Of a stretch of DNA of 64,000 nucleotides, positions 51,447 through 62,518 are shown one piece after another (within the stretch, counting starts at the first letter, position 1; the number at the start of each line of letters is the position of its first letter). Source of the DNA: Zantedeschia hybrid cultivar (lineage: Eukaryota; Streptophyta; Magnoliopsida; Alismatales; Araceae); the NCBI GenBank assembly GCA_030544215.1, contig JARZZO010000002.1, positions 28,829,395 through 28,893,394 of the forward strand, in the 5' to 3' direction. The notes beneath the pieces were generated by a model, which ran no database searches, was not told where the DNA came from, and worked only from the letters and a program-made list of their open reading frames with translations. A program made the translations under genes and the position numbers.

Positions 51447-52574
51447 GTGTTGATTGATTCGGGTGCTTCGCATTCTTTCATTTCTGAGCAATTCATAGAT
51501 GTTCTTTCTGCACTCGTTGATGAGCTACCTGATGGATCGATGGTAGAGGTTCATTCTGGAGATTTCATGTTGTCTTATAATTGTTTGAGTGATGTTCCCT
51601 TGACCATTGAGGGTCATGAGTTACCTGCCCAGTTAGTTGTGCTTGCCATTCGCGACTTTGATGTCATCCTAGGCATGGACTGGTTGGAGGCTTATTATGC
51701 TGAGGTGGACTGCCACAGAAAGAGAGTGCGTTTCTCTATTCCGGACATCCCGACCTTCTACTTCCAAGGTATTAGACTCTCTTCTCGAGGTATTCTTATT
51801 TCTGCCTTTAAGGCCCAGAGGTTACTTGTTGGTGGTTGTGAGGCCTTCCTTGCCTCTGTTGTTCTAGCTGATGTTAGTGGTAGTCCCAGTCTTTGGGAGG
51901 TGCCTGTAGTTTGTAACTTTGTAGATATGTTTCCTGAGGAATTGCCTTGCCTTCCTCCTCAGCGAGAGGTTGAGTTCACTATTGAGCTTGCACCAGGTAC
52001 GGCGTCCCTGTCTAAGGCCCCGTATCGGATGGCGCCAGCCGAACTCGCTAAGTTGAAGGCACAGTTACATGAATTGCTGGATTAGGATTTCATTCGTCCC
52101 ATTACTTCTCCGTGGGGTGCTCCAGTTCTATTTGTCCGGAAGAAGGATGGTTCTCTGAGGTTGTGCGTTGATTATAGACAGCTGAACCAGGTGACGATAA
52201 AGAATAAGTACCCACTTCCGAGGATCGATGATTTGATGGATCAGCTGCAGTCTGCGAAGGTGTTTTCAAAGATTGACTTAAGATCAGGGTATTACCAGAT
52301 CAGGATCCGTGAGGTTGATGTTAGTAAGACGGCCTTTAGGACTCGGTATGGACATTATGAGTTTTTGGTTATGCATTTTGGCTTGACCAATGCTCCGGCG
52401 ACTTTTATGGATTTGATGAACCGGGTCTTCAAGGCCTATCTGGATCAGTTTGTGGTGGTATTTGTAGATGACATTTTGATATACTCTTCTTCTGAGGAAG
52501 AGCATGCCACACATCTTCAGGTAGTATTGCAGGTTCTGAGAGAGCACCAACTCTGCCAAGTTTATCAAGTGTGA
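51447..52574 (+). pseudogene. pro-pol: Tekay-like protease and first half of reverse transcriptase, broken
   Basis: The protease has LIDSGASHSFIS (about 51450-51485) and VILGMDWL. Reverse transcriptase follows with GAPVLFVRKKDGSLRLCVDY (about 52117-52170) and the catalytic FVDD box (VVVFVDDILIYSS, about 52455-52490). It is broken by TAA near 51411, TAG at 52083-52085 (where Lys is usual) and a two-base loss near 52556 that shifts the frame. Confidence 0.9.
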
Positions 52575-52590
52575 ATTCTGGCTAGACAAG

Positions 52591-54771
52591 GTGCACTTCC
52601 TGGGGCATGTCATTTCTAGCGAGGACATTGCAGTGGATCCAGCCAAGATTGAGGCAGTGATGGATTGGAGCAGGCCTACAACAGTGACTGAGATCAGGAG
52701 CTTCTTGGGGCTAGCAGGTTATTACAGGCGATTTGTCCAGGGTTTTTCTTCGATAGCAGCCCCCTTGTCGAGGTTGACTCGTAAGGGAGTTCGTTTCATG
52801 TGGACCGATGAGTGTGAGTTGAGTTTCATTGAGTTGAAGACTCGCCTCACTTCGGCTCCAGTGTTGGTGCTTCCATCAAGTTCAGGTGGATTTGTAGTTT
52901 ATTCAGATGCATCACGTCAAGGTTTGGGTGCAGTTCTGATGCAGCATGGTAAGGTCGTGGCCTATGCTTCTAGGCAGCTGAAGAAGCATGAGGAGAACTA
53001 TCCCACTCATGACTTAGAGTTGGCAGTTGTGGTATTTGCATTGAAGATCTGGAGACATTATTTGTATAGAGAGAAATTTCAGGTTTTTACTGATCACAAG
53101 AGCCTGAAGTATGTATTCACACAGAGAGATCTGAACTTGAGGCAGCGCAGGTGGATGGAATTCATCAAGGATTATGACCTCGACCTTTCTTATCATCCGG
53201 GCAAGGCGAATGTGGTGGCAGACGCCTTGAGTCGGAAGACGGTCGTGTCATACCTTATGGTTCGAGAATGGAGATTATTTGAGCAGGTTGTGGAATCTTC
53301 CTTTCGGGTTCCACATGAGGATGATAGAGCCGTGTTGGCCAGCTTAACGATGAGGCCAGCAGTGTACCATGCCGTGATCGAGGCTCAGAGGGCAGATGTA
53401 GAGTTACCGCAGATTCTCCAGAGACCAGAGGTGGAATTGTGGGATGATGGTACAATCAGATTTAGAGGCAGACTTTATGTTCCGGCCGAGGAGGACGTGC
53501 GCAGGTGTGTCCTGGATGAGGCACACCGTTCTAGATATGCAGTGCATCCCGGAACGACTAAGATGTATCATTGTTTGAAGAGGCATTTTTGGTGGCCTGG
53601 TATGAAGAAGGATGTGGCTGAGTATGTGGCTAGGTGCATGACTTGTCAGCTGGTTAAGGCAGAACATCAGAGACCAGGAGGGTTGTTGCAGCCTTTGCCG
53701 ATCCCTGAATGGAAATGGGAGCATGTGACTATAGACTTTGTGATGGAATTACCTGTATCCCTTGGCAGAAGAGACGCGATCTGGGTCATTATTGATCGAT
53801 TGACCAAGTCAGCACACTTCCTGGCTATTAGGAAGGACTGGTCAGTCGGTAAGTTGGCTAAGTTGTTTGTAGATCGGATCATCTCTCTGCACGGGGTGCC
53901 TTTATCCATTGTGTCAGACCGGGATCCGAGGTTTACTTCTAGGTTCTGGAAGAGTTTTCAGAAGGCTTTGGGCACGCAGTTAGCCTTCAGCTCGGCCTAT
54001 CATCCCGAGACTGACGGGCAGTCAAAGAGGACCATTAAGACTCTGGAGGATATGCTTAGGGCATGTTGCCTAGACTGGGGAGGTTCTTGGGAGCAACACT
54101 TGTCTATAGTGGAGTTTGCTTACAACAACAGTTATCATTCTAGTATCGGCATGGCACCTTACGAGGCTTTGTACGAGCGACCTTGTCGATCCCCTGTGAA
54201 TTGGTCCGAGATTGACGAGAGACAGATAGCAGGACCTGAGTTGGTACAGTAGTGTGCTGAGGTTGCCAGAGTGGTATGGCAGAAATTGATTGCAGCTCAG
54301 AGCAGACAGAAGAGTTATGCAAACACCCGTAGGAGACCGCTTGAGTTTGAGGTTGGGGACCACGTGTTTCTCCGAGTCTCACCCTCCAAGGGTGTGATGA
54401 GATTCAGGAAGCGAGGTAAGCTGAGTTCGCGATATATTGGGCCTTTTCCCATTCTTGCTCGAATTGGGGAAGCAGCGTATCAGCTAGCCTTGCCGCCCAA
54501 TCTTGCAGGGGTGCACGATGTGTTCCATGTTTCTTTGCTGAGGAGATATGTTCAGGATCCATCTCATGTCTTAGATTTTTCAGAATTGGAAGTCGCAGAG
54601 GACTTGTCCTTTCCAGAGTTTCTAGTACGTATTGAGGATCGCAGGGAACAAGTCCTTCGGAACAAGGTTGTACCTCTGGTTAAGGTGATTTGGCAGTATC
54701 GCTCCGGGGGCGAGGCAACCTGGGAGCGCGAAGATGAGATGCGGGAGCAGTTTCCCTACCTTTTCTCGTAA
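52591..54771 (+). pseudogene. pol: Tekay-like RT end, RNase H, integrase and chromodomain, broken
   Basis: After the frameshift the frame runs to a TAG at 54250-54252, then on to 54771. RNase H has FVVYSDASRQGLGAVLMQ (about 52890-52940) and the end YHPGKANVVADALSRK. Integrase has the zinc part (CMTCQL), TIDFVMELP, SDRDPRF and then GQSKRTIKTLE, where the catalytic Glu of the usual GQSER is Lys (codon AAG at 54025-54027). The C-terminus has GDHVFLRVSP and a chromodomain-like end (KVVPLVKVIWQY, then EATWEREDEMREQFPYLF), the group typical of Tekay/Del. Confidence 0.92.
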
Positions 54772-54839
54772 GTTCTCTTGTGAGCTTGTATCCTTATGTT
54801 TCAACCTCGTTAATTGTAGTAGGCAATTTCGAGGACGAA

Positions 54840-55343
54840 ATTCTTTTAAGGGGGGGAGAAAATAAGGATTAAGGTTTTGGATCCGGGTATCGGGTCAGTT
54901 TTCGCGGTCGGATCCCGTAGTTCAGGCCCTGATGGGGCTAAGACTCCAGGCTCGACGCGGTTTAAACGGCGTCCAGTAATGTAGACGCGTTTTAAGCTGT
55001 GCCACGTGGGCTGACCTTGGGTCGCGAGAGTACGGCCCCGGTCATATCGTCTGAATGGCGTCTTGGATGGACGACGCCATTCAGAGTACGACCCTGGCTT
55101 GTCAGTGTACGGTCCGGTCTTGTCATCTGAAAGACGTCGGACGTGCACGACGCGTTTTACCCAGTTTCTGGTTACCCCGCGAACCCTCATTTCTTCCTTC
55201 ATTCTCTCTCTCCTCCCTTCCTCCAGCGACTCCGGCGACGCCTCTTCCCCCTCCTTCTTTTCCTCCCACCATTTCGTCTCCCCCTCCACTCCATCGACCT
55301 CCTAACTCCCACCACTACCACCACACCTCCTCCGCGGCGTTTT
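54840..55343 (+). repeat. Polypurine tract and left part of the Tekay-like 3' LTR
   Basis: AAGGGGGGGAGA at about 54849-54860 is the polypurine tract. The LTR begins at 54861 with AATAAGGATT where the 5' copy has TGTAAGGATT, so the terminal TG is lost. Palindromes start at about 54963, 55052 and 55128. The part equivalent to 48004-48030 is partly deleted. The LTR is cut at 55343 by a copia LTR. Confidence 0.88.
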
Positions 55344-56894
55344 TGTTGGGATCGCTGTGTCGGGATCCGATCCTAAAACGCAGCGGAATAAAGAAGTTCG
55401 GGATTGGATCTATCCCGTTTCGGTCGTTAAAACTAAAACCGATTTAGATCGATTTACCTTGCGCGGATTCGAATCCGCGTCCATTTTCCGGTTCTGTCGG
55501 AGCGATGCCGCAAGTCGCGCAGATGCCCGACCTCTAGCGGTATCCACGCGGTTCTCCTCGCGATGGATTGTCCTCGCTTCCTCGCTCGCTGCGGCGCTCG
55601 AAGATCCCGTCTGACTGCGCGTAATCCGCCGCGACATGCGGATTCAGAATCCCCGTCGAACGGGAGGTGGAGCAGTTGGGAACCGCACCCCCAGAGGAGA
55701 GAGAAAGTGGGGAAGAACGAATGACGGCTAGGTCAGGGTTGCTGGCCCCGGACGTAGAATCCGTTCTTTTATAAGAAGTCAATTTGCGGTTTTTCATAAA
55801 AACCCAGACTTATCCGAAATCCTGTCGGATTATCCATCGACTTGAAAACCATTTGCGTGTGACCCTCTAGGCCCAAATACTAGTCCAGTTAATAGCCCAT
55901 TAAATCCAGTAACCCTTTACTGACCTACTAAATTAATTAATATTCTTATATTCAATTAATCAGCCGAATTTAATGTCCCACAATAAATTCGGACGGACTG
56001 CCGATCACGTTGGATGCCAAGCAACATCGCGTGATCCTGGATGGCACTGCGGTTATAGCAACCCTCTATTGGAACCTTTCTGTCATCGGTTAGCGCGCGG
56101 ATATAATCCTTCACCCGTACAATGTTCCCGAATCGACCTAGGGCATGGTTTACTGTTAAACCCTATTTAGTCAATTCACTTGAATCAGATGCCGCTAATC
56201 TGAATCCGATAACTCCTTATCGATTACAGAGTCCGCCCTGGCCAGGGACTTTAAGCGCATCATTCCCGGAACATTCTCTCTCAAACAATCGAGAGCGGAT
56301 GATCCCGTATTGAACACACAATTACCTTCGAGGGCATTTCCCTGAACCCGATCGCTTGACTTATTGATATCCCATGGTTAGGGATTCGTTCGTCAAGGTC
56401 AAAGCTCAGAAACCTACCAACAAGGTATCCTTGGAGTCTCAGGTCCAAGGATCATCCACGCAACCGTGACAATTGAATCGAGCTGGTTAACAGTGAGGTG
56501 ATTACCACCAGCGATTCATAGTCGGATCAGTTCAGTGAACTCATTCACCAATGAGCACCTATAGGTTCAGCATAGTGTCTCCACACAAGTGACTTATGGG
56601 ATCAGTCACCCTCATCATATGAGCTGAAGTAACCTATACCAGTCTATCCGGATGTTTGATGTGCTATCTCAAACATCCTATGACTAGGAACAATTAAGAA
56701 CATGTGTTTATAAGTCTTCGGTCCCGTAATTATGATCTCATCATAATCCGAATAATATTGCACATGTTCATGGACTTCATCGTGATACGATAAACACAGA
56801 TCGAATTAATTACACACAATGAATTATTGCCATTTATTATTAATCTGAATAAGTACACAGTATCGGATTGGCTTTGAGACCATCTAATACTAAC
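55344..56894 (-). repeat. Copia 3' LTR, minus orientation, nested in the Tekay-like LTR
   Basis: On the minus strand it begins TGTTAGTATTAGATGG at 56894, right after the polypurine run AAGTGGGAGAT, and ends CCGACACAGCGATCCCAACA at 55344. Length is about 1551 bp. It is related to the LTR pieces at 9245, 35258, 36049 and 47302. Confidence 0.88.
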
Positions 56895-56909
56895 AATCTC
56901 CCACTTGGA

Positions 56910-57749
56910 CTAAAGCCAATCACTTTTATACAGAATACCCATATTCTCTAAGTGACGCTCAAAAACATTTTGAGACAAAGGCTTTGTAAGTAGATCTGCT
57001 ATGTTGTCGGTTGAGGGAACTCTTTCCACCACGACATCTCCTCGAGCTATAATCTCTCTGATCAGATGAAAGCGCCGCAGAATGTGCTTGGACTTCTGAT
57101 GAGACCTCGGCTCTTTCGCTTGAGCAATCGCCCCATTGTTGTCACACAGCAGTGGGACGGGACCAGATATGCTTTCCACCACACCAAGATTGCCGATGAA
57201 TTTCTTCATCCACATAGCTTCCTTGGCGGCTTCAGCAGCAGCAATATACTCGGCTTCCGTTGTCGAATCAGCAGTGGTTTCCTGCTTGGAACTTTTCCAG
57301 CTCACTGCTCTCCCGTTGAGTGTGAAAATAAAACCTGATGTTGACTTGCTGTCATCAGGATCAGACTGAAAACTCGAGTCAGTGTATCCTTGCAGCTTTA
57401 AGTCTCCTCCTCCATAGACTAGAAATAAATCCTTAGTCCTTCTCAAGTACTTAAGGATGCATTTCACAGCCTTCCAGTGTTCATCACCTGGATCTGCCTG
57501 ATGTCTGCTCGTAACACTTAGAGCATATGCTACATCAGGTCTGGTACATAGCATGGCATACATGATGGACCCTATGGCAGAAGCATAGGGGACTTTATCC
57601 ATCACTGCCCTCTCTTCAGGTGTCTTGGGAGACTGACCTTTAGAGAGTGAAATTCCATGTCTCATCGGTATGAGACCTCTCTTGGAATTTTCCATGCCAA
57701 ACCTTTTGACAATGGTTTCTATGTACATGGATTGGGTTAAAGTCAGCAT
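56910..57749 (-). CDS. pol: Copia RNase H and end of reverse transcriptase (5'-truncated element)
   Basis: 279 codons are open on the minus strand. After the RT thumb (QSMYIETIVKRFGMENSKRG, then GSIMYAMLCTRPDVAYAL) comes the copia RNase H: YTDSSFQSDPDDSKSTSGFI (Asp), SSKQETTADSTTEAEYIAAA (Glu) and LCDNNGAIAQAKEPRSHQKS (Asp), ending DNIADLLTKPLSQNVFERHL. Motifs look intact, but the element is cut off at about 57807, before the YVDD box, so this is the 3' end of a dead copy. Confidence 0.92.
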   Translation of the reverse strand: MLTLTQSMYIETIVKRFGMENSKRGLIPMRHGISLSKGQSPKTPEERAVMDKVPYASAIGSIMYAMLCTRPDVAYALSVTSRHQADPGDEHWKAVKCILKYLRRTKDLFLVYGGGDLKLQGYTDSSFQSDPDDSKSTSGFIFTLNGRAVSWKSSKQETTADSTTEAEYIAAAEAAKEAMWMKKFIGNLGVVESISGPVPLLCDNNGAIAQAKEPRSHQKSKHILRRFHLIREIIARGDVVVERVPSTDNIADLLTKPLSQNVFERHLENMGILYKSDWL

Positions 57750-57791
57750 CTTCTTTGATCTATCTCTATAGATCCGTATTCCTAATCCGTA

Positions 57792-58519
57792 TTTCTATGT
57801 ACATGGTACCTGTGAAGTGTCACTCGTGCTGAGAGAAGTAGTAACCACCTAGAGCCTGTTAGGTCGGAGTAGCTAGCATGCTATCCGAGGAGTTACTACT
57901 TGGTCTCAGCGGGTCGGTGTTTCCCACCTTCGTTTGTGTGGTTGGCGTGTTTTGCCGAGACGTTGGTTGTGGGATCCCTGGTAGAATGGTTTTAGAAATA
58001 TGTATGTTATATTTCGAATGCATGTGATTCATATCGAGATTTAGGAGTAGTAATTACTGCTTTACTTGCTTACTTTACCTTCAGCTGTGTTTTTGCACTT
58101 GTGGGTGTGTGAGTGGGCAGTGGGGATCGAAGGATTCCTACTAAGTCTTTTCGTTGAGACTCACCCTTGCGGTTTTCAGGTGAGGGTTCCAGGCAGGCTT
58201 AGCGAGGAGAGTACCGCTTTGAGTTGCGCGCCAGCGGCTGTTGTTCCGGGGTATGCCCCGACGTAGTTGTTATTTTATTTCTGGCCTGTACGCTTAATTA
58301 TTTCTTTTCAGTTGGAATATGTAATTATTTGTTGTGTCGAGTCACATTGTAATAACTTTTAATTCTTGCACTTTCTTTTTAATTCAATGTGATGTGAATG
58401 TTTAGCTTAGTTTATTGTTTATTTCCCAGACTTACCTAGATCCTGGTTTGGTTCCAAATTAATGATTCGGTATCCATTTAGTAATCGGATCCCCGATTAT
58501 ACGGTGGCGGGTCGTTACA
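57792..58519 (+). repeat. Right part of the Tekay-like 3' LTR after a deletion junction
   Basis: From about 57807 the sequence follows 49398-50108 of the 5' LTR to its end at 58519. The LTR part equal to about 48425-49397 is missing, together with the 5' two thirds of the copia element. One deletion joining the copia pol to the LTR explains both. Confidence 0.88.
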
Positions 58520-58524
58520 AATGG

Positions 58525-59550
58525 AGAGAGAATGTCCTATGGATGTGTACACAGAAATCCCTGACCAGAGTCAACTGAAAGATATGTATTTCTAGAAGTT
58601 AACTGAGTACTGGAATCCATCTAAATAATGTGATAAAGGGTTTGACTATGAAATCATACATTTGCGTTATTGGGACATTAAATGAGTGAAGTATTTTATC
58701 TGTGCGGTATCTGCAGACGGAAATGTTCAAATAATGGGAACAGTATCCCTTATATCTTCTGGGATCATGAGGTAGTATTTGGTACCATTCATGGTCAGAA
58801 GGTCAAGTGGATTAATCATCGGATGATAAACCACTTATTTATTGAATTAATTATTTAACATATGATGTTTAAATAATAATTAATAAATACTAAACTTTAG
58901 AATTAGTTTTAAGTTTAGTGGTCTTGAAACCAGACTATCTAACCGTCTTAAATATTAAATATTATATTTAAACACACATAAACTTTAGACACACATAAGA
59001 GTTCTCGTAAGACGGTGAGAGATATTAAATATTATATTTATCTGGATTTTTGTAAAAGATCGCAGGATAAACATGAATATTTAAATAGAGAATTATCCAA
59101 GGCCAAGCTTTTGGATAATTATGAGAAAATTACTTGGCATTATCTCTTATTCAAATAAGAGTTATAAAAGGAGGCCAAGGGGAGGGTTGTGTACGTACAC
59201 AACACCACAACTCTTTTGGAGTTTCTCTCTCCTCTTCCTCTCTCCCTTGAAGAAGAATAGATCTCTCTCTCTCTCTCTCTCCTGCTATTCAACTGTATGG
59301 TGGATTTGAGATCGGGTCGACGTCTTCAAGCTGAGGAAGAAAACATATCTTCGTCTAGAACTCGTGTGGATACTTCTAGAGATCGTGCGCGTGTGCGATT
59401 ACCGAATCGGTTCAATCCACGGGAGATTCGAAACCCCACAAAGGTGAATAACGGTTCTTCCGAATTTTTAAATCGTCCGTTTTTCAATCCCAGCAACATG
59501 ATACTAGGAATCATTTATTTCTGCTGTATTTTTATGTCGATTCCTTATAG
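58525..59550 (+). repeat. Right part of the plus-strand copia 5' LTR
   Basis: It continues the LTR cut at 47906. TTATAAAAGGAGGCC at about 59162 is a TATA-like box, followed by CT repeats (59261-59281) and an ATG at 59297. The LTR ends next to the primer site at 59551. Total LTR length, without the insertion, is about 1.63 kb. Confidence 0.7.
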
Positions 59551-59566
59551 TGGTATCAGAGCCAGG
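59551..59566 (+). other. Copia primer binding site (initiator Met tRNA)
   Basis: TGGTATCAGAGCCAGG, identical to the site on the minus strand at 35242-35257. It places the start of the internal region of the plus-strand copia element. Confidence 0.92.
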
Positions 59567-61956
59567 TTGCTGGTTCAATCGTAAAATAGTATCATATTGC
59601 GTGATAATTTTTCGTTATGCGTGAAGAACTTGTGTTGTACATGTTCTTTGGCTAAATTAAATTTTTATTATCATCTGATAACTGGGAACTGTTCCTAGGT
59701 TTAAAGAATTTTTATTCTATGCTTTTAAAATATTCGGAGAGCATGAATTATGGTGATTTGCACTATTATCTTTAAAATAATTATCATCGATAGTTTGCTT
59801 ACAGAGAATCGCAAAAACCTGCATGGTTCTTTATAACTGCTTAGGGTTCCAATGGGGTCTTCCATAGGGCAGCACCTAAAGGGTGGGTCACTGGTTTTTC
59901 TCGGCTTTGCATGTTATTCGTGCGCATGTTCACGGGGGGAAGGTTATTATCATGATAATTGGATTTTTGGGGAAGCCGCAGGGATGGTCCCTGGCTTCAT
60001 ATGGCCATCTGGTTCGACCAGAGAGGTCTCCAGTGATAACCGGAGATTCCCCATCACGGGCGGTGGACGGCGTTACCTCTTTATCCTCCCCAAGGCCATG
60101 CCAAATAGGTCGCGTTTGGAGCCGGCCTACACATGCATGCTGGAAGTTTGGGGACGTCCGGAGCACCACCGGCACGTCCCCCCCCCCCCCCCCCCCCCTC
60201 CCCCCTTTCGACCAACGGCCACCCATTCTCTTTCCGAAGGCATGCGGACAAAGACCAAGTTGAGAACCGGCCATGCTTGGATTCTCCACGCATGCAGGGA
60301 GAAACGGACGTCCGTCGATGTCCACCGGCGCCATAGGCTTCGTCCAGAGTGTTGCCGCCCCCCGCCGGGAGGGCCGCAAACCAGGCGCACCCTTCCCCCG
60401 AAACCCTAACGGGCGTCAGGCGTAAGGGCACGTGGGCAACCGGGTGGCCCGCCCGAATCTGCACCATATCCAAATAGGGCCGGACCTGGCAGACCCCCCG
60501 ACCCGTTAAGGTTTCTTAAACCCTTTTTAGCCCATTTAAATTTGTTTTAAACCCTTTTTCTAGTTTTAAATTTAGTTTAAAATTGTAAAAAAAGTTAGTT
60601 AATAGTTTATTTAAATTGTTTAATTAACTGTTAATTAATTAAGGGGGTTAAATCTAATAGGGTTTAATTTAGTTATTTAAAAGGAGTTTTAAATTATTAA
60701 CTCAATCCTTTTTAGTTAAGTTTAGAATTCAATTCCCATAACTTAACTAAATTTTGCATAGCTTGAAATTTATTTATTTGTTCAAATAGTTTGTGCATGT
60801 CTAATATTAACTAAATGGTTTAGTTAATTTAATGTTGTTATATATATTGTTGATGTACATGAAATAATTATTATTTTGAAAAATTAATGTTATTATGTTT
60901 TTATTTTACTAACAATAATTATCTGATAATTATTTGATGCAATTGATGTATTGTGTTGAATGGTGGGATGATCATGGACCTAGGTTGAATGCGATGTATG
61001 TTTTATTTTAATTTTTTTTAGGACCTGCGTGTCTTTCTCTCTCTTAATCTAAATGTACATTCTATCTTTCTCAAAGTTTGTACTCTCCTTGATAAGATCA
61101 ATGTTTCAAATTATTATTTAAATGTACATTAGTGGACCTGCGAGTCCTATGTTCATATTTACATGTAATTTTTGCGGATTAAGTTATTGAGGACAGGATC
61201 TTCTGAAGACACCCTTGGAGGATGGACTCGCATAAGATGGAACATGTATTGCTAGATTCACTATAGAATCTCATTATGGATCATCGTTTGGCTCCGATGA
61301 TTCCATAATAAAATTAATAGTCCATGATCATCCTTATTTAATTTCTGCATATATGTGATATTTATGGAGTGTGCTATTAGATAAATATTTCTATTAAGTA
61401 TACATGATACTTCAAATCGAAATATTATTAATAGCACTTATTTTATAAAACAACTCAAATACCATCTTTTCAAATTTAAGTTGTAAACGTGAGATATTAA
61501 GAATATTCCATGTAACCCACCATTATTATAGATTGTAGATTGATTTTTATTTTAAATGGATTTGTTGTGCTACCACAAGATCTATTTGACTTAGAAATTA
61601 ATTAACGATCTAAGACATACTGATGTCATTTTAGATAGGTAAATAAATGATGTAATTTTGTTGTGCTACTACAAGGATTACACCACGAGTTCATATTATC
61701 TATGTAATGATGGATAAACTTAACTAAATCATTTGATTTGTTGTGTTACCACAAGGTCAATCTGATTTAGGGGTTAAAATTGATCGGATATTGCAAATGT
61801 TGTGATTGCCAAGAGTTGGTTGCCTGAAGAACATGATCTGATTTGTTGTGCTACCACAAGATCACATGCATGATACCCAAAGAATTCTGATCCTCACTAG
61901 GAAGTCATCAGAATCTCCCGTTCTGTACAATAGAGGGTCGTACAGATCGCCGAAAA
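59567..61956 (+). other. Long copia leader (2.4 kb) with a GC-rich insert and four short repeats
   Basis: No supportable gene. A GC-rich block at about 59840-60520 differs sharply from the AT-rich rest, includes a C run at 60178-60199, and has long frames on both strands that look like composition artefacts. From 60520 on the sequence is AT-rich. Four copies of a TTGTTGTGCTACCACAAGA motif lie at 61561-61863. Confidence 0.6.
61561..61863. repeat. Four copies of a small hairpin-forming repeat in the copia leader
   Basis: Copies at about 61561, 61656, 61735 and 61840 read TTTGTTGTGCTACCACAAGA with one or two changes. Each can fold as TTGTG, a loop of 4 bases, CACAA. Spacing is about 80-105 bases. 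They sit just before the start of gag. Confidence 0.8.
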
Positions 61957-62518
61957 ATGGTGAGAGCTAAATTTAGATTAAAAGTTCTAAATCTGATTTA
62001 ATTGAACTATTTACTCATTATCATAAAATTTCTTTGTAGGTTGTTATATCGTCGTCTAATCCTCTTCGTAGTATACTCGATGCTAACAAATTCACAGGAC
62101 CAAATTATATTAATTGGCTCCGCAACCTGAAAATTGTCCTCAGGTGTGAGAAAATTGCTTATGTCCTAGATCAGCCTGATCCAGAACAGCCTCGTGAAAA
62201 TGCCAATAAGGATGAACTGATGATTTACGAAAACTGGAAGGAGGATTCTATTAAAGTCCAATGTTATATCCTGGGTTCTATGTCTAATGAACTACAAAGA
62301 CATCATGATAATATGGAAGCTAAGGCCACTCTAAATCACCTACAAGAGTTGTTTGGTGAACAGTCCAGAACAGAAAGATATGAGATATCAAAGAAACTGT
62401 TCAGGACTAAAATGACCGATGTCACATCTGTGCAAATACATGTGTTTAAAATGATGGAGTTGATAGGAAGGCTTGCGGTACTTGGCTTTGTTATGAATAA
62501 TGACTTAAGCATCTATTT
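61957..62518 (+). CDS. gag: Copia gag (5' part), with a probable intron right after the start codon
   Basis: ATG at 61957-61959 is followed at once by a splice donor (GTGAGAG, from 61960). An acceptor TTTCTTTGTAG ends at 62039, and the frame then reads NPLRSILDANKFTGPNYINW from about 62058, the usual start of plant copia gag. Later comes the conserved LQELFGEQSRTERYEISKKL part (UBN2-type gag). The 80-base intron has a stop in frame, so splicing (or a non-ATG start) is needed. The gene is cut at 62519 by a chromovirus-type LTR. The downstream part would lie beyond the window. Confidence 0.75.

Larger units (their letters stand above)
47912..58519 (+). mobile_element. Tekay-like chromovirus (Ty3/gypsy), decayed, with a nested copia fragment
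   Basis: The 5' LTR is 47912-50108 and the 3' LTR is 54861-58519 (the latter enlarged by a nested copia piece). AATGG flanks both ends (47907-47911, 58520-58524). Order: gag, protease, reverse transcriptase, RNase H, integrase and a chromodomain-like C-terminus, typical of Tekay/Del. The primer site TTGGTATCAGAGC follows the 5' LTR at once. The coding region has several stops and a frameshift, and the integrase lacks its catalytic Glu, so it is dead. Confidence 0.95.

Noticed and set aside
59852..60473. Overlapping frames of 126-185 codons on both strands in the copia leader
   Set aside because: They track a GC-rich block with a C run. They are equally open in several frames and contain no recognisable domain.
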